Source: an uncultured Collinsella sp. (GTDB lineage: Bacteria > Actinomycetota > Coriobacteriia > Coriobacteriales > Coriobacteriaceae). From it: a stretch of DNA of 39,441 nt. Both the position numbers and the translations under genes were made by a program. Position 1 is the first letter of the stretch. Each line of letters opens with the position of its first letter. This document shows, piece after piece, positions 8,469 through 15,142 of the stretch. The notes beneath the pieces were generated by a model, which saw nothing but the letters and a program-made list of their open reading frames with translations, was not told the origin of the DNA and did no database searches. The DNA is taken from the NCBI GenBank assembly GCA_900541795.1, contig UQLC01000019.1:1-39441 (forward strand), in the 5' to 3' direction.

Positions 8469-9170
8469 GTGGGCGAACCGAAGATCGTGGTGGTCGACTA
8501 CCACAAGGGCAACTTGTCGAGCGTCGTGCGCGGGCTTGCGCGCGCCGGTGCCGCCGCCTGCACATCGGACGATCCGGAACAGATCCGCAACGCCGACGGC
8601 CTGGTCATCCCGGGTGTGGGCGCGTTCTATGACGCGATCGCCTTTATGCGCCAGAGCGGCGAGGAGGTGGCCGTGCTCGATGCCGTTGCCGCCGGAACTC
8701 CGCTGCTCGGCATCTGCCTGGGTCTTCAGCTATTTTTTGAGCGTGGCAACGAGGGCGTGCCTGCGGACGAGGGCGTGGACGCGGACGACGATGCCTCCGA
8801 GCAGGCCGGCGGTCCCTGGGTCGATGGCCTGGGCATCATGCGTGGCTCGTGCACGCACCTGGAGTCGAGCCGTCTGAAGGTCCCGCACGTGGGCTGGGAT
8901 CAGGTGCACATGACGCCTGCCGGCGCGGCCGATCCGCTGCTCGCCGGTTTTGCCGAGGGCGCCAATATGTACTTCACCCACAGCTACGCGGTGGCCGGCG
9001 ACGTCGATGCCACCGATGTGTTGGCGCGCACGCACTATACACGGAGTTTCCCGTGCATCGTGCGCCACGGCAATGTGTGGGGCTGCCAGTTCCATCCCGA
9101 GAAATCCTCCGCGCTGGGTCAGCGCATCCTTAAGAACTTCGTCAACATCGTCGAGGAGGTTGGCCGATGA
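8469..9170 (+). CDS. hisH: Imidazole glycerol phosphate synthase, glutaminase subunit
   Basis: This 233-aa class I glutamine amidotransferase supplies ammonia to HisF. The triad is visible: Cys83 in GICLGLQLF, and His209 and Glu211 in CQFHPEKS. Residues about 90-118 hold an acidic insert (rich in D, E and A) absent from typical HisH, which makes the protein about 30 aa longer. I chose GTG 8469 because GGAGGGG lies 5 nt upstream and MGEPKIVVVDYHKGN matches the family N-terminus; the frame is open upstream through the hairpin. It overlaps hisA by 4 bp (ATGA). Confidence 0.93.
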   Translation: MGEPKIVVVDYHKGNLSSVVRGLARAGAAACTSDDPEQIRNADGLVIPGVGAFYDAIAFMRQSGEEVAVLDAVAAGTPLLGICLGLQLFFERGNEGVPADEGVDADDDASEQAGGPWVDGLGIMRGSCTHLESSRLKVPHVGWDQVHMTPAGAADPLLAGFAEGANMYFTHSYAVAGDVDATDVLARTHYTRSFPCIVRHGNVWGCQFHPEKSSALGQRILKNFVNIVEEVGR

Positions 9171-9910
9171 TCCTGTTTCCCGCAATCGATCTGATCGGCG
9201 GCAAGGTTGTGCGCCTGGAGCGCGGCGACCGCAACCGCTGCAAGGTATATTCCGATGACCCCGTGGCCGTCGCCCGCTCGTTTGCCGAGCAGGGCGCAAG
9301 CTGGGTGCATGTCGTCGACCTGTCCGCTGCCTTTGGCGAGGACGAGGACACATGCGCTGCCAACTCGGCGGCGATTAAGGCCATCTGCGGCGTCGACGGT
9401 CTGTCCGTGGACGTGGGCGGCGGCGTTCGCTCACTCGCACGCATCGATGAGCTGGCAGGCTATGGTGCTCGCCGCATTGCGCTGGGCACCGTGCTCGTGA
9501 CCGAGCCGGGTTTTGCTGAGGTGGCAGCCCAGGGCTTTGGCGAGCTGTTGGTCGCCGACATTGCCGCGCGCGACGGCCAGGTTAAGGTGAACGGCTGGCG
9601 CGACGGCGCGGGCGTGGCACTCGACGATGCCGTGGCGCAGCTTACCGAGCTGGGCTTTAAGCATCTGGTGTATACCGACATCGCGCGTGATGGCATGCAG
9701 ACGGGCATCGATGTGGCGGCGTATCGCCATGTGGCACAGGTCGCGGGCTTTCCCGTCGTGGCGTCGGGCGGTATCTCGACGCTCGACGACATCCGCGCGC
9801 TGGCCGCGGTGGGTGAGGGCGCGATTGAAGGCGCCATTACTGGTCGTGCGCTCTACGAGGGCAACTTTACGCTGGCCCAGGCGCTGGCCGCCGCTCGAGG
9901 GGAGGAGTAG
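9167..9910 (+). CDS. hisA: ProFAR isomerase (HisA)
   Basis: This 247-aa beta/alpha-barrel enzyme performs the Amadori isomerisation of ProFAR to PRFAR. MILFPAIDLIGGKVVRL carries the catalytic Asp8. VDVGGGVRS and ASGGIS are phosphate-binding loops, and LVYTDIARDGMQTG carries the second catalytic Asp. In actinobacteria lacking trpF the HisA homologue can be bifunctional (PriA); whether that applies here cannot be read from the sequence. It starts inside the hisH stop (ATGA overlap) and ends 3 nt before hisF. Confidence 0.94.
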   Translation: MILFPAIDLIGGKVVRLERGDRNRCKVYSDDPVAVARSFAEQGASWVHVVDLSAAFGEDEDTCAANSAAIKAICGVDGLSVDVGGGVRSLARIDELAGYGARRIALGTVLVTEPGFAEVAAQGFGELLVADIAARDGQVKVNGWRDGAGVALDDAVAQLTELGFKHLVYTDIARDGMQTGIDVAAYRHVAQVAGFPVVASGGISTLDDIRALAAVGEGAIEGAITGRALYEGNFTLAQALAAARGEE

Positions 9911-9913
9911 CCC

Positions 9914-10696
9914 ATGCTTACCAAGCGCGTAATTCCCTGCCTGGACGTCAAGGACGGCCGTGTGGTCAAGGGCGTCAACTTTGTGAGCTTGCGCGATGCC
10001 GGCGATCCGGTGGAGCTGGCCCGCGCCTACGACCGCGAGGGTGCGGACGAGGTCGTATTTTTGGACATTACCGCGACGAGCGATAACCGTGCGACGACTA
10101 TCGAGATGGCGGCGCATGCGGCCGAGGAGCTGGCCATTCCCTATACCGTGGGCGGCGGCTTTCGCGACCTGGCGGGCATGCGCACCATGGTTGCAGCCGG
10201 TGCTGACAAGGTGTCGCTCAACTCTGCCGCCGTGCGCGATCCGTCGTTGATCAGCCAGGCCGCCGCGGCGTTTGGCAGCCAAGCCGTGGTCGTGGCGATC
10301 GATGCCAAGCGCGTGGGACTGCCCGGGGAGCCGGGCGCCGATAAGTGGGAGGTCTTTACGGCGGGCGGCCGCAACGCTACGGGTATCGACGCAGTGGCGT
10401 GGGCCGAGGAGGCGGCTCGTCGTGGCGCCGGCGAAATCCTACTGACCAGCATGGACCGCGACGGTACCAAGGCCGGCTTCGATCTGGCGCTTACTCGCGC
10501 CGTGGCCCGCGCGGTGCCGATTCCCGTTATCGCGAGCGGCGGCGTGGGCACACTCGAGCATTTTGCCGAGGGTGTGATCGAGGGCGAGGCCGATGCCGTG
10601 CTGGCGGCGAGCGTCTTTCACTTTGGAATCTTCAGCATTCGCGAAGTCAAAGAGTATATGGCGTCGCAGGGCATTCCTGTCAGGTTGGACTTCTAG
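9914..10696 (+). CDS. hisF: Imidazole glycerol phosphate synthase, cyclase subunit
   Basis: This 260-aa (beta/alpha)8 barrel uses ammonia from HisH to turn PRFAR into imidazole glycerol phosphate and AICAR. Typical elements are KRVIPCLDVKDGRVVKG with catalytic Asp11, FLDITAT, YTVGGGFRDL, AVVVAIDAKR, LLTSMDRDGTKAGFD with the second catalytic Asp, and IASGGVG. A short GGAG site lies in the hisA end. A palindromic repeat of about 95 bp follows before hisI. Confidence 0.96.
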   Translation: MLTKRVIPCLDVKDGRVVKGVNFVSLRDAGDPVELARAYDREGADEVVFLDITATSDNRATTIEMAAHAAEELAIPYTVGGGFRDLAGMRTMVAAGADKVSLNSAAVRDPSLISQAAAAFGSQAVVVAIDAKRVGLPGEPGADKWEVFTAGGRNATGIDAVAWAEEAARRGAGEILLTSMDRDGTKAGFDLALTRAVARAVPIPVIASGGVGTLEHFAEGVIEGEADAVLAASVFHFGIFSIREVKEYMASQGIPVRLDF

Positions 10697-10705
10697 CGCT
10701 GCGGC

Positions 10706-10799
10706 TTGCCCAGGCACCGCATCTTGCCGCTCAAACCGTCGCTCGCGTACCAAAGTACGCGTCGCTCCTCTTTCGCGGCAACCTGCGGTACCTGGACAA
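10706..10799. repeat. Large imperfect palindrome between hisF and hisI
   Basis: The centre is GCGTAC-CAAA-GTACGC (10745-10760). Outer arms at 10711-10730 and 10775-10794 pair with few mismatches, and TTGCCCAGG (10706-10714) pairs with CCTGGACAA (10791-10799). The RNA would fold into one long hairpin within the operon. It has no T-tract, so it is more likely a mobile palindromic repeat or an mRNA-processing/stability element than a terminator. Confidence 0.7.
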
Positions 10800-10844
10800 C
10801 CCTCGCCAACCTGTGGGGTTTACGGTAATTACTTGGGAGAAATG

Positions 10845-11186
10845 ATGACTGAGGTAATAGAAGCGTCTGATCTTAAATACGACGCCCGCGGGCTGATTCC
10901 CTGTGTGGTTCAGCAATATGACACCGGCGAGGTGCTTATGGTTGCTTGGATGAACGAGGAGTCGGTGGGATTGACGCTCAAGACCGGCACCACGTGGTTT
11001 TGGAGCCGCAGCCGCCAGGAGCTCTGGAATAAGGGCGCGACGAGCGGCAATATGCAGGAGGTCAAGGAGCTCTGGGCCGACTGCGATAGCGATACGCTGC
11101 TGGTCAAGGTCGACTCGACGGGTCCGGCCTGCCATACCGGCAACCGTACCTGCTTCTTTAAGCGCATGGAAGGGGGAGTGCGATGA
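10845..11186 (+). CDS. hisI: Phosphoribosyl-AMP cyclohydrolase
   Basis: This 113-aa monofunctional HisI opens the adenine ring of phosphoribosyl-AMP. Conserved parts are LIPCVVQQYDTGEVLMVAWMN, TWFWSRSRQELWNKGATSGN, the metal site ADCDSDTLLVKVD, and the zinc Cys in GPACHTGNRTCF. Adjacent ATGs occur at 10842 and 10845; I prefer 10845 because GGGAGA then has a more usual spacing. It ends in an ATGA overlap with the next small gene. HisE is separate here (11426-11743). Confidence 0.94.
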   Translation: MTEVIEASDLKYDARGLIPCVVQQYDTGEVLMVAWMNEESVGLTLKTGTTWFWSRSRQELWNKGATSGNMQEVKELWADCDSDTLLVKVDSTGPACHTGNRTCFFKRMEGGVR

Positions 11187-11410
11187 AAGTCGTGACGCCG
11201 TTCGAGGTCGCCGACTGCAACACCGAGCTCCTCCGCGCGGGCGTGCCATGCCACGTGCACCTGACTGATGCCTGCGGGGCGCAGTCGCTTTGGCTCGAGG
11301 CCGAGAAGGAAAGGCTCGATGAGGCCCATGCCGTCATCGTCGAGTTCTTTGAGAAAAAGGGCGCAAAGCCTCGGTTCGATGAGACCGGTACCTACTTTAC
11401 GCTGCAGTAA
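11183..11410 (+). CDS. Small RDAC-type protein between hisI and hisE
   Basis: This 75-aa protein of unknown function starts in the hisI stop (ATGA overlap) and ends 15 nt before hisE, so it belongs to the operon. It contains a HVHLTDACGAQSLW segment, resembling the small RDAC family named for an (R)-x-DAC motif, then a charged helix (EKERLDEAHAVIVEFFEKKG) and a C-terminal strand ending FTLQ. It is soluble with no signal peptide, and two cysteines and two histidines are candidate ligands. A role tied to histidine synthesis is inferred only from position. Confidence 0.75.
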   Translation: MKVVTPFEVADCNTELLRAGVPCHVHLTDACGAQSLWLEAEKERLDEAHAVIVEFFEKKGAKPRFDETGTYFTLQ

Positions 11411-11425
11411 CGAGAGGAAATAACC

Positions 11426-11743
11426 ATGGGAGTCAGAACAGCTAACGTGCAGCCGGGAAATATCGGTGAGACACTGACGGGGCTGGCCGAGGTGATTCAT
11501 GGCCGTCGCGACGCGTCGCCGCAGGAGAGCTATACCGCGCGTCTGTTGACCGACGTCGAGGATGAGCTGCTCAAGAAGCTTGCCGAGGAGGCGAGCGAGG
11601 TGATCATGGCCTGCAAGGATAACGACCACGACCACATTCGTTACGAGGCTGGCGACCTGATCTACCACTTGCTCGTGACGCTCGAGCGCTACGGCATCAC
11701 CCTCGACGAGCTGGCCGGCGAACTCAATGCTCGCCGCCACTAG
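11426..11743 (+). CDS. hisE: Phosphoribosyl-ATP pyrophosphatase
   Basis: This 105-aa all-alpha NTP pyrophosphohydrolase (MazG-like fold) hydrolyses PR-ATP to PR-AMP, the second pathway step. The signature is SYTARLLTDVEDELLKKLAEEASEV followed by YEAGDLIYHLLV, whose Glu/Asp residues bind Mg2+. GAGAGGAAA precedes the ATG. It is the last gene of the operon; its stop codon lies inside a hairpin repeat (11739-11771). Confidence 0.94.
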   Translation: MGVRTANVQPGNIGETLTGLAEVIHGRRDASPQESYTARLLTDVEDELLKKLAEEASEVIMACKDNDHDHIRYEAGDLIYHLLVTLERYGITLDELAGELNARRH

Positions 11744-11771
11744 TCATTTAAGAACGTCCCCAGTGACTAGT
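11739..11771. repeat. REP-like hairpin overlapping the hisE stop
   Basis: ACTAGTCA and TGACTAGT pair perfectly around 17 nt that contain, on the minus strand, GGGGACGTTCTTAAA. The GGGGAC core is shared with the hairpin at 8403-8443. It lies between the convergent hisE and PHP genes and could also limit read-through. Confidence 0.65.
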
Positions 11772-11772
11772 C

Positions 11773-12684
11773 TTAGGCGAGGGGTGTGGGTTGCCATTCG
11801 CCGGTGGGGTGGGGGATATCGAAGGCCCGGTAGCCGCAGTCGTAGGCGTGCGCCTGGGCCTCGCGGATGTTCCAGCAGATATCGCAGGCGCGGTGCGCGT
11901 CCGAGCCAAAGGTGATGGGTACCTCGGCATGGGCAAAGCAACGCAACAGTCCCGTCGAGGGGTAATAGTCGTCGAGGCCCTTGCGCGGCGCGGCGGTCGA
12001 GACTTCGACACGGTGACCCGTATCGTGGGCACATTCGGCCATCTGCTCCCAAAACGGCGCCGGGTCAAAATCGGGCGCAAAGCCTTCCTTCGAAAAGCGC
12101 ATGACCAGGTCGGGGTGGGCCATCACATCAAAGTTAAGCGGGCTCTCGCAGGCGCGGCACCAGTCATCGACATAGCGCTCCCACACACCGCGCACGCCCA
12201 GGTTTTCCCAAACATGCAGGTTGGTGTCGTCGTCGATCCAGCCGCAGCGCGAATCGGGCGTATCGGGGCGAGCGACATTTTCCGTTCCCGCCGTGCCCGC
12301 GGCGCCGGCCATGATATCGCCCGGATCGCCAATCCAGTGCACACTGCCCAAGCGCACTATGGCACCCGCAGACCAGCGCTCAACCAAAGGCTCGCAACCT
12401 TTGTACCAGTCGCATTCAAAGCCATAGATAAGCTCGAGCTCAGGCGCAATCTGCGCGGCGAGTTTGCGGGCGTCCTCAAAGGCCAGACGATGCGCCGTCA
12501 GGTCGCCCTCGACAACCTGCACTTCGCAGTTGGCGTCGATGCTGGCGGGCAGGGTGAGGTGATCGGTCGAGACCATGACGCGGCAGCCGGCGGCGGCAGC
12601 AGCGCGGACGTTGTCCTCAAACGTGGCATGGCCGTCCGAAAACGAAGTGTGGGTGTGGCAATCGACCAGCGGGCAGGTGGGCAT
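11773..12684 (-). CDS. PHP-family phosphatase, probable histidinol-phosphatase
   Basis: This 303-aa protein has the PHP metal-binding motifs in order: DCHTHTSFSDGH at the N-terminus, VSTDHLTLP, YGFECDWY, a mid-protein GSVHWI, DVMAHPDLV and FGSDAHRA. These match HisK/HisJ-type histidinol-phosphate phosphatases, which use a trinuclear metal centre. It is convergent with hisE and the locus lacks another phosphatase, so it probably supplies the missing step (histidinol phosphate to histidinol). The start at 12684 has AAAGGAG 5 nt upstream; a longer frame without a site exists. Confidence 0.8.
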   Translation of the reverse strand: MPTCPLVDCHTHTSFSDGHATFEDNVRAAAAAGCRVMVSTDHLTLPASIDANCEVQVVEGDLTAHRLAFEDARKLAAQIAPELELIYGFECDWYKGCEPLVERWSAGAIVRLGSVHWIGDPGDIMAGAAGTAGTENVARPDTPDSRCGWIDDDTNLHVWENLGVRGVWERYVDDWCRACESPLNFDVMAHPDLVMRFSKEGFAPDFDPAPFWEQMAECAHDTGHRVEVSTAAPRKGLDDYYPSTGLLRCFAHAEVPITFGSDAHRACDICWNIREAQAHAYDCGYRAFDIPHPTGEWQPTPLA

Positions 12685-12815
12685 GGCGACTCCTTTGCAT
12701 TTGGCGAATCCGCTCCATTGTAATGGCGCAGCTCTCAACACGCCGCGCACGCCGGAGCTCGAAATCGATTGGAAAGGCTGCGCGGCGCCGGTGCGGCCTC
12801 GCTTGCTCTCAAAAT

Positions 12816-12872
12816 ATGTACATCAGCCTCCAAAAGCTGCAAAAAATGACATGTTTGGAGGCTGATGTACAT
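12816..12872. repeat. Perfect 19-bp inverted repeat, MITE-like
   Basis: The arms at 12816-12834 and 12854-12872 (ATGTACATCAGCCTCCAAA and its complement) match exactly around a 19-nt loop. The segment after the right arm (ACATGTTTGG) repeats a piece of the loop. It lies between divergent genes and encodes nothing recognisable. Confidence 0.8.
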
Positions 12873-12982
12873 GTTTGGATAGGGGCGAGGGCGGCGACGG
12901 ACGAAAGTCACGCCTGTGCCACGTCCGATGTGCTAGCGTTTGAGTGAACAAAACGAGTCCGTGCGGAAAGGATCCAGACCGT

Positions 12983-13468
12983 ATGCAATGCGATAGCACA
13001 TTCCCGCTGTCTCGCGAGACCGATGCGCCCGAAACTATCGTCAAGCTGGAGTGCGACATCGATGACGCGTCGCCCGAGGTGCTCGCCTACGCCGCCGACC
13101 GCCTGCGCGAGGCCGGCGCCCGCGAGGTGCACTGGCTGCCCCTTTACTGCAAAAAGGGCCGCCCCGGATGGCAGTTGCAGGTGATCTGCTCGCACGAGGA
13201 TATCGAGCGCTTGCAGACGATTATCTTTTTGGAGACCACGACCAACGCCGTTCGTCGCCAGGTGATGGAACGCGTTTGCCTGCCGCGCCGATTCGAGCAG
13301 GTGACAACGCCTTGGGGCGAGGTGTCCGTTAAGGTGGCGACCCTGCCCGACGGCAGCGAGCGCGCGGCTCCCGAGTACGAGGATTGCGCCCGTCTTGCCC
13401 GCGAACATGACGTGCCGCTCCAACGCGTGATGCAGGCGGCTCAGAGCGCGGCGCTGCGATTCGAGTAA
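12983..13468 (+). CDS. LarC C-terminal-domain protein (DUF111 family)
   Basis: This 161-aa protein resembles the C-terminal domain (LarC2) of the nickel-insertion protein LarC. It shows an LECDIDDASPEVLAYAADRL stretch, VHWLPLYCKKGRPGWQLQVIC, and the later EYEDCARLAREHDVP segment. LarC uses CTP to insert Ni into the pincer cofactor of lactate racemase. No LarC1 domain or larA/B/E lies next to it, so it is a stand-alone domain here. I chose ATG 12983 with GGAAAGGA about 11 nt upstream; GTG 12944 has no site. Confidence 0.8.
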   Translation: MQCDSTFPLSRETDAPETIVKLECDIDDASPEVLAYAADRLREAGAREVHWLPLYCKKGRPGWQLQVICSHEDIERLQTIIFLETTTNAVRRQVMERVCLPRRFEQVTTPWGEVSVKVATLPDGSERAAPEYEDCARLAREHDVPLQRVMQAAQSAALRFE

Positions 13469-13541
13469 CACGGTAGATGGGCTCCATATCCGCCAGATCC
13501 CGTATTCAGCCCCTAGCAACCCCACTCCGAAAGGACTCCCC

Positions 13542-14090
13542 ATGAAATACCTCATCGCCTCCGACATCCATGGCTCGGCATACTGGGCCGAGCGCCTCTG
13601 CACCGCCATCGAATCCGAGCAGCCCGACCGCATTGTGCTGCTGGGCGACCTGCTCTACCACGGCCCGCGCAACGACCTGCCGCGCGACTACGCCCCCAAG
13701 CGTGTGATTCCGCTGCTCAACGCCCTGGCCGACCGCATTATCGCGGTGCGCGGCAACTGCGACGCCGAGGTCGACCAGATGGTCCTCGACTTCCCCGTCA
13801 TGGCCGACTACGCCACGCTGTTTGACGAGACCGGCCGTGAACTGTTCCTGACGCACGGCCACGTCTTTGGCGCTGGCATGCATAACAGCGTCGACCACGC
13901 ACCCGCGCTGCCCGAGGGTTCCGCGCTCGTCTACGGTCACACGCACGTCAAGGTCAACGAGGAAAGCGCCGCGCACCCGGGTCTGTGGCTCTTCAACCCC
14001 GGCAGCGTGAGCATCCCCAAGGACGGCTCGCACAGCTACGGCATCTACGAGGGCGGCACGTTCCGCCACGTGGTCATGGAGGAGGACTAA
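13542..14090 (+). CDS. yfcE: YfcE-type phosphodiesterase
   Basis: This 182-aa calcineurin-like metallophosphoesterase has all the dimetal motifs: SDIHGS, GDLLYHGPRN, RGNCDAE, THGHVFG and YGHTHVK. The HGPRN and NPGSVSIPK stretches are characteristic of YfcE, a Mn-dependent phosphodiesterase of unknown physiological substrate. It has a GAAAGGACTCC site before the ATG and ends 2 nt before mazG, so the two are cotranscribed. Confidence 0.9.
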   Translation: MKYLIASDIHGSAYWAERLCTAIESEQPDRIVLLGDLLYHGPRNDLPRDYAPKRVIPLLNALADRIIAVRGNCDAEVDQMVLDFPVMADYATLFDETGRELFLTHGHVFGAGMHNSVDHAPALPEGSALVYGHTHVKVNEESAAHPGLWLFNPGSVSIPKDGSHSYGIYEGGTFRHVVMEED

Positions 14091-14092
14091 CC

Positions 14093-14953
14093 ATGGCCGA
14101 GCATATGGCTCAGCAAAATGCCGAGGGTTCGCGCGACCTGTCCACGCTGGTAGACGCGTCGGCCGAGCTGCAGCATCTGGTGCAGACCATCTGGCGTCTG
14201 CGTCAGCCCGATGGCTGCCCGTGGGATCGCGAACAGACGCATCAGAGCATCGGCAAGAACATGATCGAGGAAGCCTACGAGGCGCTCGATTGCATTGAGG
14301 CGGACGACGTGGCGCATCTGCGCGAGGAGCTCGGCGACGTGCTCATGCAGGTCGTACTGCATGCGCAGATTGCGGCGGACGCCGGTGAGTTTACGCTGGC
14401 CGATGTGGCGCGCGATATCGACGCCAAGCTCATCCGTCGTCACCCGCACGTGTTTGGCGATGTGGATGCCGATAACTCTGACGAGGTGCTCAAGATTTGG
14501 GACGAGGTCAAGCTTGCCGAGAAGGCCGCCAAGGACAAGGCCGTGGCGGCAGGCGAGGCCGCGCCCGAGGGCCTGCTCGACGGCGTGCCCACGCACCTGC
14601 CGGCGCTGATGCAGGCGCAGAAGGTGTCGCGCAAGGCGGCTGCCGTAGGCTTTGAGTGGGAGACGGTCCAGGACGTGTGGGACGAGGTAGCTGAGGAGCG
14701 TGCCGAGTTTGAGGCCGAGGCTCCCGGAACGCCCGAGCGCGAAATGGAGTTTGGTGATCTGCTCTTTGCCCTGGTCAACGTCGCGCGCAAGGAGGGCATC
14801 GACGCCGAGAGCGCCCTGCGCGCGAGCACGGCCAAGTTTCGCCGTCGCTGGGCTGCGATGGAGCAGATGGCGGCCGATGCCCACGTAGATCTTGCCGAGC
14901 TTTCGACCCATGGCCTCAACGACCTGTGGGACGCAGCAAAGGCAGGGGAGTAA
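14093..14953 (+). CDS. mazG: MazG nucleoside triphosphate pyrophosphohydrolase
   Basis: This 286-aa protein has two MazG domains. The N-terminal domain (about residues 18-130) shows LRQPDGCPWDREQTHQSI, EEAYEALD and EELGDVLMQV, the metal-binding EExxE/ExxD pattern. The C-terminal domain (about 185-275) includes FGDLLFALVNVARKEG. MazG hydrolyses (d)NTPs to NMP and PPi and clears abnormal nucleotides. I chose ATG 14093 right after yfcE, with GGAGG in the yfcE end. Confidence 0.93.
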   Translation: MAEHMAQQNAEGSRDLSTLVDASAELQHLVQTIWRLRQPDGCPWDREQTHQSIGKNMIEEAYEALDCIEADDVAHLREELGDVLMQVVLHAQIAADAGEFTLADVARDIDAKLIRRHPHVFGDVDADNSDEVLKIWDEVKLAEKAAKDKAVAAGEAAPEGLLDGVPTHLPALMQAQKVSRKAAAVGFEWETVQDVWDEVAEERAEFEAEAPGTPEREMEFGDLLFALVNVARKEGIDAESALRASTAKFRRRWAAMEQMAADAHVDLAELSTHGLNDLWDAAKAGE

Positions 14954-14959
14954 TACCGC

Positions 14960-15003
14960 GGGAGCGACGGGACAGACTTGTCCCATCGCTCCCATTATTT
15001 TTA
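14960..15003 (+). terminator. Terminator after mazG
   Basis: GGGAGCGA pairs with TCGCTCCC around an inner GGGACA/TGTCCC hairpin and is followed by ATTATTTTT. This is a strong rho-independent terminator closing the yfcE-mazG unit. Confidence 0.85.
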
Positions 15004-15010
15004 AAAAAGA

Positions 15011-15040
15011 TTGTATCGCTTGGCTAACTTAGGGCATAAT
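15011..15040 (+). promoter_or_regulatory. Probable eno promoter
   Basis: TTGTAT (15011-15016) and CATAAT (15035-15040) are 18 nt apart, resembling -35 and -10 boxes, just past the mazG terminator. The 10-mer GGCTAACTTA occurs at 15022-15031, between the boxes, and again at 15057-15066. The leader to eno would be about 95 nt. Confidence 0.5.
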
Positions 15041-15142
15041 GCAAAAAGTGCGACAAGGCTAACTTATGAACCTTCGCGCCGCTGCAGCGTGTAAGCCGCG
15101 TCGCCAAGCATTTAACCCGTTTCCAAGTGAGAGGGAGACAAC

